Position numbers and translations under genes: made by a program. DNA of 64,000 nt from Chitinophaga pinensis. Lineage in GTDB: Bacteria > Bacteroidota > Bacteroidia > Flavobacteriales_D > Crocinitomicaceae. The stretch lies in contig CAMDNE010000001.1 of NCBI GenBank assembly GCA_945902745.1, forward strand, positions 356,469-420,468, given 5' to 3'. How positions within the stretch are numbered: position 1 is the first letter of the stretch; each line of letters opens with the position of its first letter. Below are positions 55,464 to 63,313 of the stretch, one piece after another. A model generated the notes under the pieces. It searched no databases. It worked only from the letters and a program-made list of their open reading frames with translations, and had not been told where the DNA came from.

Positions 55464-55497
55464 TGCAGATATTCTGCATAAATAATAATCATTTTTG
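55464..55497 (+). promoter_or_regulatory. regulon promoter 8
   Basis: TGCAGATATTCTGCA at 55464-55478, then TTTTG ending at 55497, again at 19 nt. ATG of the next gene is at 55518. Confidence 0.78.
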
Positions 55498-55517
55498 TAA
55501 AAAATAAATCTTGAGTT

Positions 55518-55991
55518 ATGAAAAATACGATGATCAACAAAGTGACGGATGCCGAAAAATTGAATAATACGAGGTTATTGCAAAGTTTTTCGTTTGCTTT
55601 TTCAGCTAATGATTCACAGAATATTTTGGGAATGTTGCATGATGAAGGAGTTTTTTTTGGTAAAATGAATAAAAGTCGAGCAGTAGGACATTTTTACACC
55701 TTGTTTTTTGGGAAAAATGGAATTCAAAAAAAAATGCACATTGATATAAATCGTGGATTCGCTTTGGGTTGTTTATCAGGTCAAGAAGTGTTGGAATTTA
55801 GATGGTCTGATTTTGATCCATTTAATGACTGTCGAGTTCTAAAAAAGCGTTTTTTTGGAGCTGGAGAAGATAAATCGATTAATGAAAGAGTTATTCGTTT
55901 AGCATTTTCATTTAAAGATGAATTGATTTATAGTATATCTATTCCACATGCTTTTACGGGTTCCTTAGAATCCATGAAGTGCAATAATTAA
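55518..55991 (+). CDS. small NTF2-like protein, paralogue A
   Basis: 157 aa. A helical start (LLQSFSFAFSANDSQNILGM) leads into LHDEGVFFGKMNKSRAVGHF and C-terminal strands (FSFKDELIYSISIPHAF). The layout resembles a SnoaL/NTF2-like fold. It is paralogous along its length to the protein at 61436 (shared MLHD-G--FGK--KS and FKDDLI/FKDELI blocks). One copy is under the TGCA-N7-TGCA promoter, the other under a sigma-54 promoter. Function unknown. Confidence 0.6.
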   Translation: MKNTMINKVTDAEKLNNTRLLQSFSFAFSANDSQNILGMLHDEGVFFGKMNKSRAVGHFYTLFFGKNGIQKKMHIDINRGFALGCLSGQEVLEFRWSDFDPFNDCRVLKKRFFGAGEDKSINERVIRLAFSFKDELIYSISIPHAFTGSLESMKCNN

Positions 55992-56075
55992 AAATGCATT
56001 TATAAAAAATAAGTAAAGTGCTTTAATTTTTAGATTAATTATTTTTTTGTTGATCGATTTTGAAACGACTGCAAT

Positions 56076-56633
56076 TCATTTCATCCCCACCAAATCATAA
56101 TTTATACTACCTGTTGACCAAGTATTTTCATCATTATTGTAAATCCAAATTCCGATTTCTTTTTCACCCTTGTATTTACCTTTGCCATGGATCTTCCCAT
56201 TTTCATAATAATAAACCCATTCGCCTTCTTTTAATCCTTTCACGAAAGTCCCTTTATATTCAATTTGACCATTTGGGTAATAACTGTAAAATTCACCATC
56301 ATTTTCTCCGTTAACCGAATTTCCTCGCAATTCTACTTTTCCCAATTCATTGTAGATAACAATTTGACCATCAATAATTCCGTTTTTAAAATGAAGCCAT
56401 TGGTGAAGCTTACCGTTATTGAAATAAAACATTACCAATCCATGTCTTTTACCGTTAAGAACTGTTGAACTCATATATAGATTACCTTGATCATCATAAG
56501 TCTTAACATGTCCAGTGAATAATGATGTATAACTTGAATCTTTAAAAATTATATCCTTTTGGTAATCAATTACTTGTGATTGAATCGGAGTAAAGTAAGG
56601 AAGTAAACAAATTAAGAAAGTCAGATTTTTCAT
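56076..56633 (-). CDS. secreted MORN-repeat protein (YwqK-like)
   Basis: 185 aa with a Sec signal peptide (MKNLTFLICLLPYFTPIQSQ). It has about five MORN_2-type repeats of ~22 residues (GKRHGLVMFYFNNGKLHQWL, GENDGEFYSYYPNGQIEYKG, GLKEGEWVYYYENGKIHGKG). Such proteins are common, mostly uncharacterised envelope proteins in Bacteroidota; database labels of antitoxin for this family rest on thin evidence. Opposite strand to its neighbours. Confidence 0.8.
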   Translation of the reverse strand: MKNLTFLICLLPYFTPIQSQVIDYQKDIIFKDSSYTSLFTGHVKTYDDQGNLYMSSTVLNGKRHGLVMFYFNNGKLHQWLHFKNGIIDGQIVIYNELGKVELRGNSVNGENDGEFYSYYPNGQIEYKGTFVKGLKEGEWVYYYENGKIHGKGKYKGEKEIGIWIYNNDENTWSTGSINYDLVGMK

Positions 56634-56846
56634 GGTGCTTGTTTTCTTAAGAATACTAGATTTTAAAAAAGTAACGAAAGGATTGTTTTGATTTTGTTAT
56701 ACGCCTCATTTAGATTTTCTTTTTAATCATGATTCTAGTATGCCGGAATAATGAAAATTCAATATCAAAATTTGACATCAAAATCAAATACTACTATTTA
56801 ATTCAAGTTTTATATAATGACTTTATTGGCTTGCAGCGCTTGGTCT

Positions 56847-56874
56847 AAATATTGAAAAGAGGAGTTCAATATTT
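56847..56874 (+). promoter_or_regulatory. 10-bp inverted repeat upstream of the DnaB-like gene
   Basis: AAATATTGAA (56847-56856) and TTCAATATTT (56865-56874) are exact reverse complements around AAGAGGAG. It ends 21 bp before ATG 56896. It could be an operator, or a 5' UTR hairpin presenting the purine-rich loop. Confidence 0.45.
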
Positions 56875-56895
56875 ACAAATACAACTTTTCTTAAG

Positions 56896-57972
56896 ATGGA
56901 AAAAGATTTTCTGCCTCACTTAAAAAGGATCATTGAGAATCCTCATAACGAACAAGGTGTTTTGATGGAACAAGTTCGAAAAATAGTTCTGGAGTATGAT
57001 ATTATTGAACGAAATGATTACACTTCTAAGAAAGTTTCAGACGTTTTTAAAGATTATTCTAAAAAACATGTAGCGGATAAGTCAAGTCAGTTTATTCAGA
57101 CTGGATTGTCCCAGTACGATGAAAAAGTTGGAGGTTTAATTCCGGGCGAATTTGTGGTAATAGGAGCGAGGCCAGCAATGGGTAAAACACATTTAATTAT
57201 AAATATGGCTGTGAATATCTCCAAGAATCATCCTGTGCTTTATTATTCGTTGGAAATTTCAGAAATGATGTTGACATCTCGGATAGCTGCAGCGATTACA
57301 AAAATACCTACCAACATTATTCTAAGCGCTGAATTGAATGAACAACAAGAGGCGTCGATGTTAAAATTAAGCGACGAAATAGAAAAACTGCAATTGTATA
57401 TCTATGAGAGGAATTCAAACAGTATGACAGGGTTTAAGGCTATGTGCAGAGAGCACGTCAAAGATCGCGGAATTAAGGTTGTTTTTGTGGATTATCTTCA
57501 ATTACTAAATTCAAGTAGGTATAGGAATAATAGAGAATTAGAGATTGGCTATATCAGTCGGGAATTGAAGAATATAGCACGTGAATTAAATATTTGTGTG
57601 GTCGCAACAAGTCAATTAAGTAGGTCTGTTGAACAACGAGGAGGAGATAAACGACCTATACTTTCAGATTTGAGAGAAAGCGGTTCGATTGAACAAGATG
57701 CTGATAAGGTATTTTTCCTTTATCGACCAGAATATTATGGGCTCTTAGAAGATGAAGAAGGGAATAGCACCCAATATTTATCAGAGTTAATACTGGCTAA
57801 AAACAGGAATGGTGCTTTGACAACTATTCGTTTAAAACATGATCCTTATTTTACCTCTTTTGTTCCGCTAGATGAACAACCGGATTCCTTTTCAATCCCA
57901 AAAAATAGAATGGATCAAATTGAACCTGATAAAAATAGTGAATCAGAAAGTGGATGTGAGTTCCCTTTTTAA
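56896..57972 (+). CDS. DnaB-like helicase core lacking the N-terminal domain
   Basis: 358 aa. RecA-type DnaB C-terminal domain: GLSQYDEKVGGLIPGEFVVI, Walker A GARPAMGKTH (starting about residue 90), YYSLEIS, VVFVDYLQLLN (Walker B), VVATSQLSRSVE and SDLRESGSIEQDADKV. Replicative DnaB is ~450-520 aa with a helical N-domain; here only ~60 unrelated residues precede the core. This is an accessory paralogue rather than the main replicative helicase. It lies 9 bp before the retron 2 RNA and may be its cotranscribed partner. Confidence 0.82.
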   Translation: MEKDFLPHLKRIIENPHNEQGVLMEQVRKIVLEYDIIERNDYTSKKVSDVFKDYSKKHVADKSSQFIQTGLSQYDEKVGGLIPGEFVVIGARPAMGKTHLIINMAVNISKNHPVLYYSLEISEMMLTSRIAAAITKIPTNIILSAELNEQQEASMLKLSDEIEKLQLYIYERNSNSMTGFKAMCREHVKDRGIKVVFVDYLQLLNSSRYRNNRELEIGYISRELKNIARELNICVVATSQLSRSVEQRGGDKRPILSDLRESGSIEQDADKVFFLYRPEYYGLLEDEEGNSTQYLSELILAKNRNGALTTIRLKHDPYFTSFVPLDEQPDSFSIPKNRMDQIEPDKNSESESGCEFPF

Positions 57973-57981
57973 CAAAAATAT

Positions 57982-58144
57982 AAAGCCGTTGCCTAAAATT
58001 TATGAGTCGAATTGATAACGACCTGAGGTTGTGTACCTGCAACCCATTTTTGAGTGGAAGGTGGAAAGAGCTGCGCTATGCATGCGCGCTCCACTGCGTT
58101 CCGCGCGCATGCCTATCGTTTTAAAGATAAATGGCAACGGCTTT
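57982..58144 (+). ncRNA. putative retron msr-msd RNA of retron 2
   Basis: a1 AAAGCCGTTGCC (57982-57993) and a2 GGCAACGGCTTT (58133-58144) are perfect 12-nt complements. Inside are an msr-type hairpin GGTTG/CAACC (58027-58031 / 58040-58044) and a GC-rich msd-type hairpin GCATGCGCGC/GCGCGCATGC (58080-58089 / 58103-58112) with a 13-nt loop, striking in this AT-rich genome. The RT start codon follows 20 bp after a2. Confidence 0.78.
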
Positions 58145-58164
58145 TTAAAATTAAATGAACGTAT

Positions 58165-59277
58165 ATGGAGTTAACGAAGCTCATAAAAAATCACAGTGAA
58201 AGAAGCAGATTGATGCTTCATCGGGATAATTTTTTTCATTACGAATACAATTACAATTGGCAATTTCTAAAAGGTTATGAGCGATATGCATTAAATCTAT
58301 TGTGTTTGAAACGTCCGGCAGATCTTTGTGCTTATTTGAAAATAGATTTTCAAACACTTCAAAATATAATTAACCAACCAGAATACCATCACTATCTTAT
58401 TCCTAAAAAGAGTGGGGGTAATCGCCAAATTGATGCACCAAATCAGACGTTAAAAAAAATACAGAAGCAGTTGAATAGAAGTCTTCAAGGGATTTATTTG
58501 TGTTATAAGCCAATCTCTGTTCATGGATTTATTATCCATCCTAGAAGTGAAAAGAAAGCTGCAAATATTGTTGAAAATGCATTGCCACATGTCGGAAAAA
58601 AGTATGTACTGAATATTGATTTAGAAAATTTCTTCCCATCGATAAAAGCAAAAAGAATTCAAGATTTATTTAATGATTGGATGTTCCAATTCAATGAAAA
58701 TATGGTTAATGTACTCACACTTTTAACCACAATAAATGGCCATTTGCCACAAGGTGCACCAACTTCACCTGTATTATCAAATATGGTATGCTTTCAGCTT
58801 GATAATCAATTAAGAAATTGGAGCGAACAACATCAAATAACTTATACGAGATATGCAGATGATTTAACTTTTTCGAGTGACAATCCAATTGATGCAAAGT
58901 TGATTTTAGATATTCGGTCAATCATTATTCAAAATGATTTTTGTGTTAACGAAAAGAAACTCAGAATAAGAGCAAAAAACAGGAAGCAAACTGTTACAGG
59001 GTTAATTGTGAATGATAAAGTCAATGTTGACCGAAAGATGATGAAGAATGTTCGTGCAATGTTACATGATTTTAAAATGAATGGGATTAATTCCGCAACT
59101 CAGAAGCATTTTGATTTAAATAGATTAGCCTCCATGAATGAATGTCAATCATTTGTAAATAAGCTGAACGGAAATATTGGTTTTATTGGACAGGTTAGGG
59201 GGGTGGAAGATAAGATCTTTTTGAAATTCAAAGAACAATTATCAGGTATTAATCAAAACGATAATCATGCAAATTAA
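58165..59277 (+). CDS. retron reverse transcriptase (retron 2)
   Basis: 370 aa, the normal retron RT size. Motifs: IDAPN, the retron hallmark NALPH (NAxxH, 138-142) followed by VGKKYVLNIDLENFFPSI, LPQGAPTSPVLSN, YADD at 230-233, and VTGLIVN (from 277). The matching ncRNA lies directly upstream. The next gene overlaps by 11 bp and is the most likely retron effector; the DnaB-like gene upstream is another candidate partner. Confidence 0.93.
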   Translation: MELTKLIKNHSERSRLMLHRDNFFHYEYNYNWQFLKGYERYALNLLCLKRPADLCAYLKIDFQTLQNIINQPEYHHYLIPKKSGGNRQIDAPNQTLKKIQKQLNRSLQGIYLCYKPISVHGFIIHPRSEKKAANIVENALPHVGKKYVLNIDLENFFPSIKAKRIQDLFNDWMFQFNENMVNVLTLLTTINGHLPQGAPTSPVLSNMVCFQLDNQLRNWSEQHQITYTRYADDLTFSSDNPIDAKLILDIRSIIIQNDFCVNEKKLRIRAKNRKQTVTGLIVNDKVNVDRKMMKNVRAMLHDFKMNGINSATQKHFDLNRLASMNECQSFVNKLNGNIGFIGQVRGVEDKIFLKFKEQLSGINQNDNHAN

Positions 59278-59863
59278 TCTATTTCAGGATAAAAATGTTG
59301 TTAGTTCATTTAACTATCCGAGGAGAGAATTTATTAAAATTATTCAAAACTTAAAACGTCCTGCTTATATCAAATCGAAAGAATTTCATTTTGTGAAATG
59401 TGAAATGATCATAGCTGATGGAAAAATAACGATGCGATTATCAGGTAGTGAAGTCTATCTCTTTTGTGATACGATTGGAATGTGTAAATCAACTTTTTAT
59501 TTAAGGGATTTTTATGAAGCCATGAAAGCTGATAGAAATGAAATAATCACCATTGCTATAAGTATAAAAACGATTAATGTAAACGCAGTTACATTGACTT
59601 CAGAGACTGTTTTGTTGAGTGAATCGTCAAAAGTAAAAGAACTTGAGGCTCCTTTGGATTTCCTCAATAAAGACACAAGAATTATTGAACAGTATACATT
59701 TAATAATGGACAATTATATATTTCACTATATGATAATAGAACTTTTCATGGATTAGAAATTCTTAGTGATGTAATGAAAGCTCAAGCAATTTTTAGAAAA
59801 TATAATATTTACCCAAATGAAATTGAGGAACTTATATTAAAACATATTAGAGTATACAAATAA
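59267..59863 (+). CDS. retron 2 accessory protein, candidate effector
   Basis: 198 aa, overlapping the RT gene by 11 bp. Alternating strands in KCEMIIADGKITMRLSGSEV, IGMCKSTFYLRDFYEAMKAD and the strand run after it (IAISIKTINVNAVTL) recall one domain of a sliding-clamp-like fold. This is a pattern impression, not a family match. The C-terminal ~90 residues are mixed. No catalytic motif, membrane segment or HEPN motif is visible. Confidence 0.5.
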   Translation: MQINLFQDKNVVSSFNYPRREFIKIIQNLKRPAYIKSKEFHFVKCEMIIADGKITMRLSGSEVYLFCDTIGMCKSTFYLRDFYEAMKADRNEIITIAISIKTINVNAVTLTSETVLLSESSKVKELEAPLDFLNKDTRIIEQYTFNNGQLYISLYDNRTFHGLEILSDVMKAQAIFRKYNIYPNEIEELILKHIRVYK

Positions 59864-59886
59864 ATTACCATTCATAAGATATTACT

Positions 59887-61311
59887 TTAATTCTTTATGT
59901 TATATTTTTCCATTTTGCTATTCAATGTATTGATTGCCCAACCTATTGCTAAAGCAGTTTGACGCTTATTCCCATTGAAATGCTTTAAAACCTTTTCAAT
60001 ATGTTCTTTTTCTACAAAATCCCAGTTCATTGGTTTATTGACAGCTTCTTGCGATAAACGTTTTGGTAAAACCGCTGCTGAAACCGTTTCATCATTGAAA
60101 ACATAAAGACGAGAGATGATATTTTCAAGTTCTCTAATGTTACCAGGATACGTATAATTCTGTAAAATTTCAAGAGCCTCTTTATCTAAGATCAGTTTTT
60201 TATTTTTTTTGAGTTGCTTTTTCTTTTGAGTTAAAAAGAAGTCAATCATCGTTTTTAGGTCCGTTTTTCCTCGTTGCATCAACGTTGGGACGTCCAATTC
60301 TACAACAGATAAACGATAATAAAGGTCCCAACGAAAATGTTTTTCTTCGCAGAGTTTTACGAGATTTTGATTGGTTGCAGCAATGACTCTCACATCAATT
60401 TTTTTAGCTTTTCCACCAAGTGGCATTATTTCTTTTTCTTGAAGTACTCTTAATAAAGTTTGCTGCATGTATGGGGAGATGTCGCCAATTTCATCCAAAA
60501 AAATAGTTCCTTCATCGGCCATTTCAAATAAGCCAATAGTGTCTTTGTCTGCTCCAGTAAAAGCTCCCTTTTTGTACCCAAATAATCGAGATTCTAAAAG
60601 TTGATCATTAAACGCAGAACAATTTACAGTAATATATGGCTTGTCTTTTCTGATGGAATTTTTGTGAATGTATTTTGCTAAATTTTCTTTTCCAGTTCCA
60701 CTATCTCCGAGAACAAGTACTGTGACTTCATCTGTCTGCGCGACTTTTTCAGCATTAAAATAAACGTTTTCAATGGCAGGAGTAATTTTGTAATCTTCAT
60801 TAGGTCCAGAACGTTTAATCTCTTCCTGATGATACAATGCTGTAACAGGCAACGATGATTTCGCAAAGTCTATTTTTATGATCTCCGGTTTATCTTTTGC
60901 AGCCGTGTGTTTCGCCTCCCTTGTTTGGTAAAGCGTAGTATTTAAATTCATACTCATATGACATAAGTACCAAACAACTTGCATTGCTGGTGTTCCAGGT
61001 GAAATAAAAAGAGCAATTTGATCGTCTTTTAAACTGGCTAAAAAAGGAGATACTTTTGATTGAATTTCCCGGTGATCAATTGGGTCATTAATATCTAAAT
61101 AGACAGGTTCTATAATTCTTTCCGGATAATTAATTCTCAAATAGTTGACTAATTTCTCTGTTCGAGTATCATCTCCTTTTTTGGTTGAAAGGATAAAATG
61201 ACGATCTCCTTTAAAGAAATACTTATGAAAATTTGATGTAGGACCGGTTTCAAACACATCCCCATTTTCAAAATCATTATTTTGCGCAACCCATGAAACA
61301 AGTGTTTTCAT
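59887..61311 (-). CDS. sigma-54-dependent activator with CARF-like N-terminal domain (RtcR-like)
   Basis: 474 aa. Residues 1-185 form a Rossmann-type CARF-like sensor (KTLVSWVAQNNDFENGDVFE ... LFISPGTPAMQVVWYLC). Next is a complete AAA+ activator domain: Walker A GDSGTGKE (202-209), the sigma-54-binding loop GAFTGA (249-254), FLDEIGD (Walker B) and YYRLSVVELDVPTL. A Fis-type HTH closes it (GNKRQTALAIGWAINTLNSK). The layout is that of RtcR, which senses RNA-derived ligands through CARF. No rtcBA genes are present; instead a sigma-54 promoter faces the small-protein gene at 61436. Confidence 0.85.
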   Translation of the reverse strand: MKTLVSWVAQNNDFENGDVFETGPTSNFHKYFFKGDRHFILSTKKGDDTRTEKLVNYLRINYPERIIEPVYLDINDPIDHREIQSKVSPFLASLKDDQIALFISPGTPAMQVVWYLCHMSMNLNTTLYQTREAKHTAAKDKPEIIKIDFAKSSLPVTALYHQEEIKRSGPNEDYKITPAIENVYFNAEKVAQTDEVTVLVLGDSGTGKENLAKYIHKNSIRKDKPYITVNCSAFNDQLLESRLFGYKKGAFTGADKDTIGLFEMADEGTIFLDEIGDISPYMQQTLLRVLQEKEIMPLGGKAKKIDVRVIAATNQNLVKLCEEKHFRWDLYYRLSVVELDVPTLMQRGKTDLKTMIDFFLTQKKKQLKKNKKLILDKEALEILQNYTYPGNIRELENIISRLYVFNDETVSAAVLPKRLSQEAVNKPMNWDFVEKEHIEKVLKHFNGNKRQTALAIGWAINTLNSKMEKYNIKN

Positions 61312-61344
61312 ATATCAATATTTGACATAAATATAAGCTAAATG

Positions 61345-61367
61345 AAACATATAAAGATAATATGTTT
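61345..61367. promoter_or_regulatory. candidate activator binding site (8-bp palindromic arms)
   Basis: AAACATAT (61345-61352) and ATATGTTT (61360-61367) are exact reverse complements with a 7-bp spacer. The site lies 22 bp upstream of the sigma-54 -24 element and 33 bp from the activator start, a position suited to the RtcR-like protein or to autoregulation. Confidence 0.5.
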
Positions 61368-61389
61368 ATAAAAAGTAGGAAAGTTGGAT

Positions 61390-61405
61390 TGGCACAACTC
61401 TTGAC
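61390..61405 (+). promoter_or_regulatory. sigma-54 promoter (-24/-12)
   Basis: TGGCAC (61390-61395), a 5-nt spacer, then TTGAC (61401-61405) fit the TGGCAC-N5-TTGCW consensus except for one base in the -12 element. Transcription would start near 61414-61416, which makes the ATG at 61436 the sensible start codon. Confidence 0.72.
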
Positions 61406-61435
61406 TAATGGTGAGTGAAATTAAACCAAACTTCT

Positions 61436-61891
61436 ATGAACAATACGACAATCCTTAAAGCAAGTGGAAATGAACAAAAGCAAAACACAAAACTGTTAAA
61501 CTGTTTTATGCACGCGTTTATAGCCAATGATGTCAATTCAATTGAAAACATGCTTCACGATGATGGTTTATATTTTGGGAAATATTCGAAATCTAAAGTA
61601 GCAGGCTATTTTTATAAGCTGTTTTTTAACGAAAAAAATGGAATTCATGATTTGTTTGATGTTAATGTGAATAAAGGAATAGCCCTAAATAAAATTCCAG
61701 GTTCAGAAGTACTTGAAGTTCGCTTATGTAATCAATTTAAAGCTAAAAGTAAATTTGGATCCATTCAGGACATTTTCATTGACGAAAGAGTATTTCGCTA
61801 TTGTTTCCTTTTCAAGGATGATTTAATTTTTGATATTCAAATACCAACTCGTTTCATAGAAAAAGCTGACGATTTGAAAGCTTCTAATTAA
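61436..61891 (+). CDS. small NTF2-like protein, paralogue B, sigma-54 controlled
   Basis: 151 aa from ATG 61436. The in-frame GTG at 61415 coincides with the predicted transcription start and is rejected. Paralogue of the protein at 55518 (MLHDDGLYFGKYSKSKVAGY, FKDDLIFDIQIPTRF). Likely output of the CARF-type activator encoded divergently at 59887-61311. Followed 25 bp later by a secreted-protein gene on the same strand. Confidence 0.6.
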   Translation: MNNTTILKASGNEQKQNTKLLNCFMHAFIANDVNSIENMLHDDGLYFGKYSKSKVAGYFYKLFFNEKNGIHDLFDVNVNKGIALNKIPGSEVLEVRLCNQFKAKSKFGSIQDIFIDERVFRYCFLFKDDLIFDIQIPTRFIEKADDLKASN

Positions 61892-61916
61892 GATCCTAAA
61901 AACTAATTTTTTAAAC

Positions 61917-62372
61917 ATGAAAACATTAATCTGTATTTTTCTAGTTGTTAATTGTCCAGTATTTAGTTTTGGGCAAATTAAAGTTTTTGCTGAAGCTTTT
62001 GTTACCTATGCTTCATCTAATGGTCAGGATATCACAAACATAGCTGTAGAAAATAATGAGGTAATTGTTTTTTACACGAGTGATGATGATGGTTTAATCT
62101 ACATGTCCAATTATTGGGTAAAAACTGATTCTCAAAGTTATGGTGAATTAACTTCGACAAAAAAGACTAAAAAAACAACTTACCATTCATTCAAAGCCGA
62201 CGTTCAATTCTACACATGGCATTATATCAATTCTTATGACACCAATCAAGGTTATGCAAAAATAAAATTGACCAAAATTTACAAGCCAAATCAAGTTGCG
62301 TATATCATGGAGATTTTCCCAGAGAACAATGATGAACTTGTTTATAAAGGGGAGTTGAAGGGAGAGCTGTGA
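61917..62372 (+). CDS. secreted hypothetical protein
   Basis: 151 aa with a Sec signal peptide (MKTLICIFLVVNCPVFSFGQ). The rest is beta-rich (ITNIAVENNEVIVFYTSDDD, TYHSFKADVQFYTWHYI). No family is recognised. Cotranscription with the paralogue B gene from the sigma-54 promoter is likely because of the 25-bp gap. Confidence 0.6.
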   Translation: MKTLICIFLVVNCPVFSFGQIKVFAEAFVTYASSNGQDITNIAVENNEVIVFYTSDDDGLIYMSNYWVKTDSQSYGELTSTKKTKKTTYHSFKADVQFYTWHYINSYDTNQGYAKIKLTKIYKPNQVAYIMEIFPENNDELVYKGELKGEL

Positions 62373-62715
62373 TTATTAAAAGTATTATTTCCAAGACTAT
62401 TTAAGCTTGTTCAATTGAGGTTTTTACAGAATTGTCGAATCTAAAGAAAAATGGTTGTTTGTTTCAATGAAAGCATTCACTTCCACGCCTAATTGAACCA
62501 GTGTTAAAATTGGCAATAGCAAGTTTTTTAATTTTCATGCGCAATCCGCCAAAAGGTGTCGTTAAATGATGTTATTAGAAAAATGTTTAATAGGGATTTT
62601 AATCAATTAAAGTATCAATTGGTCGCGATAGAATCTACAAGAACCAATGGAAATATTCAGTTACCACTGTTTTAAAAAAGGAAAGTGAAAATTTTAAGGC
62701 TATGTGAGAGGGAAC
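62373..62715. other. intergenic region between convergent genes
   Basis: About 340 bp. I see no open frame, RNA gene, strong hairpin or regulon palindrome in it. Confidence 0.5.
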
Positions 62716-63288
62716 TCACACAAACCAAATTTTAGAACCTCGAACAAGTGTATCTTCGTCAACCTGGCGGACGAACTTTTCTTTGTATGAAATTCCTGAC
62801 AAACCACTCAGATCATTTCCTTCAATCTGCTGAATTATATTAAAGCGTATATCAGTAAAGAGAAGATTGTCTTCATCAATTTGATATTTAGCAAATAGTC
62901 CTGTTTCGTATTGGGCAAGAATGAACGAGACACAGCCTTCGATTTTTGGAATAGTCAAGTTTTCAATTACTTCAGTTTCATATAAGGGAAATACAGTTTG
63001 AACATTGTCTAAATCTAATGTGATAATTCTTTCCAGTAATTTACTTTTCTTTTTGAGTTCAATTCTGTTCTTTTTGTTCAAGAGGAAAAGTTTAAATTCT
63101 CCTCTCGAAGCAAGTTCACTCCAATGTAAATAGCCAAACTTTTTCAGAAAAGAAAGATCATATAATGATTGTTCCCATTCTTCATTTTGTTCAGTTCTGA
63201 ATTGTTCCATTTCCTGAAACTTGTCAGTAGGAATGTCGCAAATCCAATACCGAATTCCTTCACCGAAAAGGTTCACTATAATAGCCAT
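62716..63288 (-). CDS. hypothetical protein
   Basis: 190 aa, soluble, family not recognised (MAIIVNLFGEGIRYWICDIP; WSELASRGEFKLFLLNKKNR). It starts 25 bp after the stop of the upstream minus-strand gene at 63314, so the pair is probably one transcription unit. Confidence 0.5.
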   Translation of the reverse strand: MAIIVNLFGEGIRYWICDIPTDKFQEMEQFRTEQNEEWEQSLYDLSFLKKFGYLHWSELASRGEFKLFLLNKKNRIELKKKSKLLERIITLDLDNVQTVFPLYETEVIENLTIPKIEGCVSFILAQYETGLFAKYQIDEDNLLFTDIRFNIIQQIEGNDLSGLSGISYKEKFVRQVDEDTLVRGSKIWFV

Positions 63289-63313
63289 TTACTGTGATTT
63301 AATTTAATAGGTG

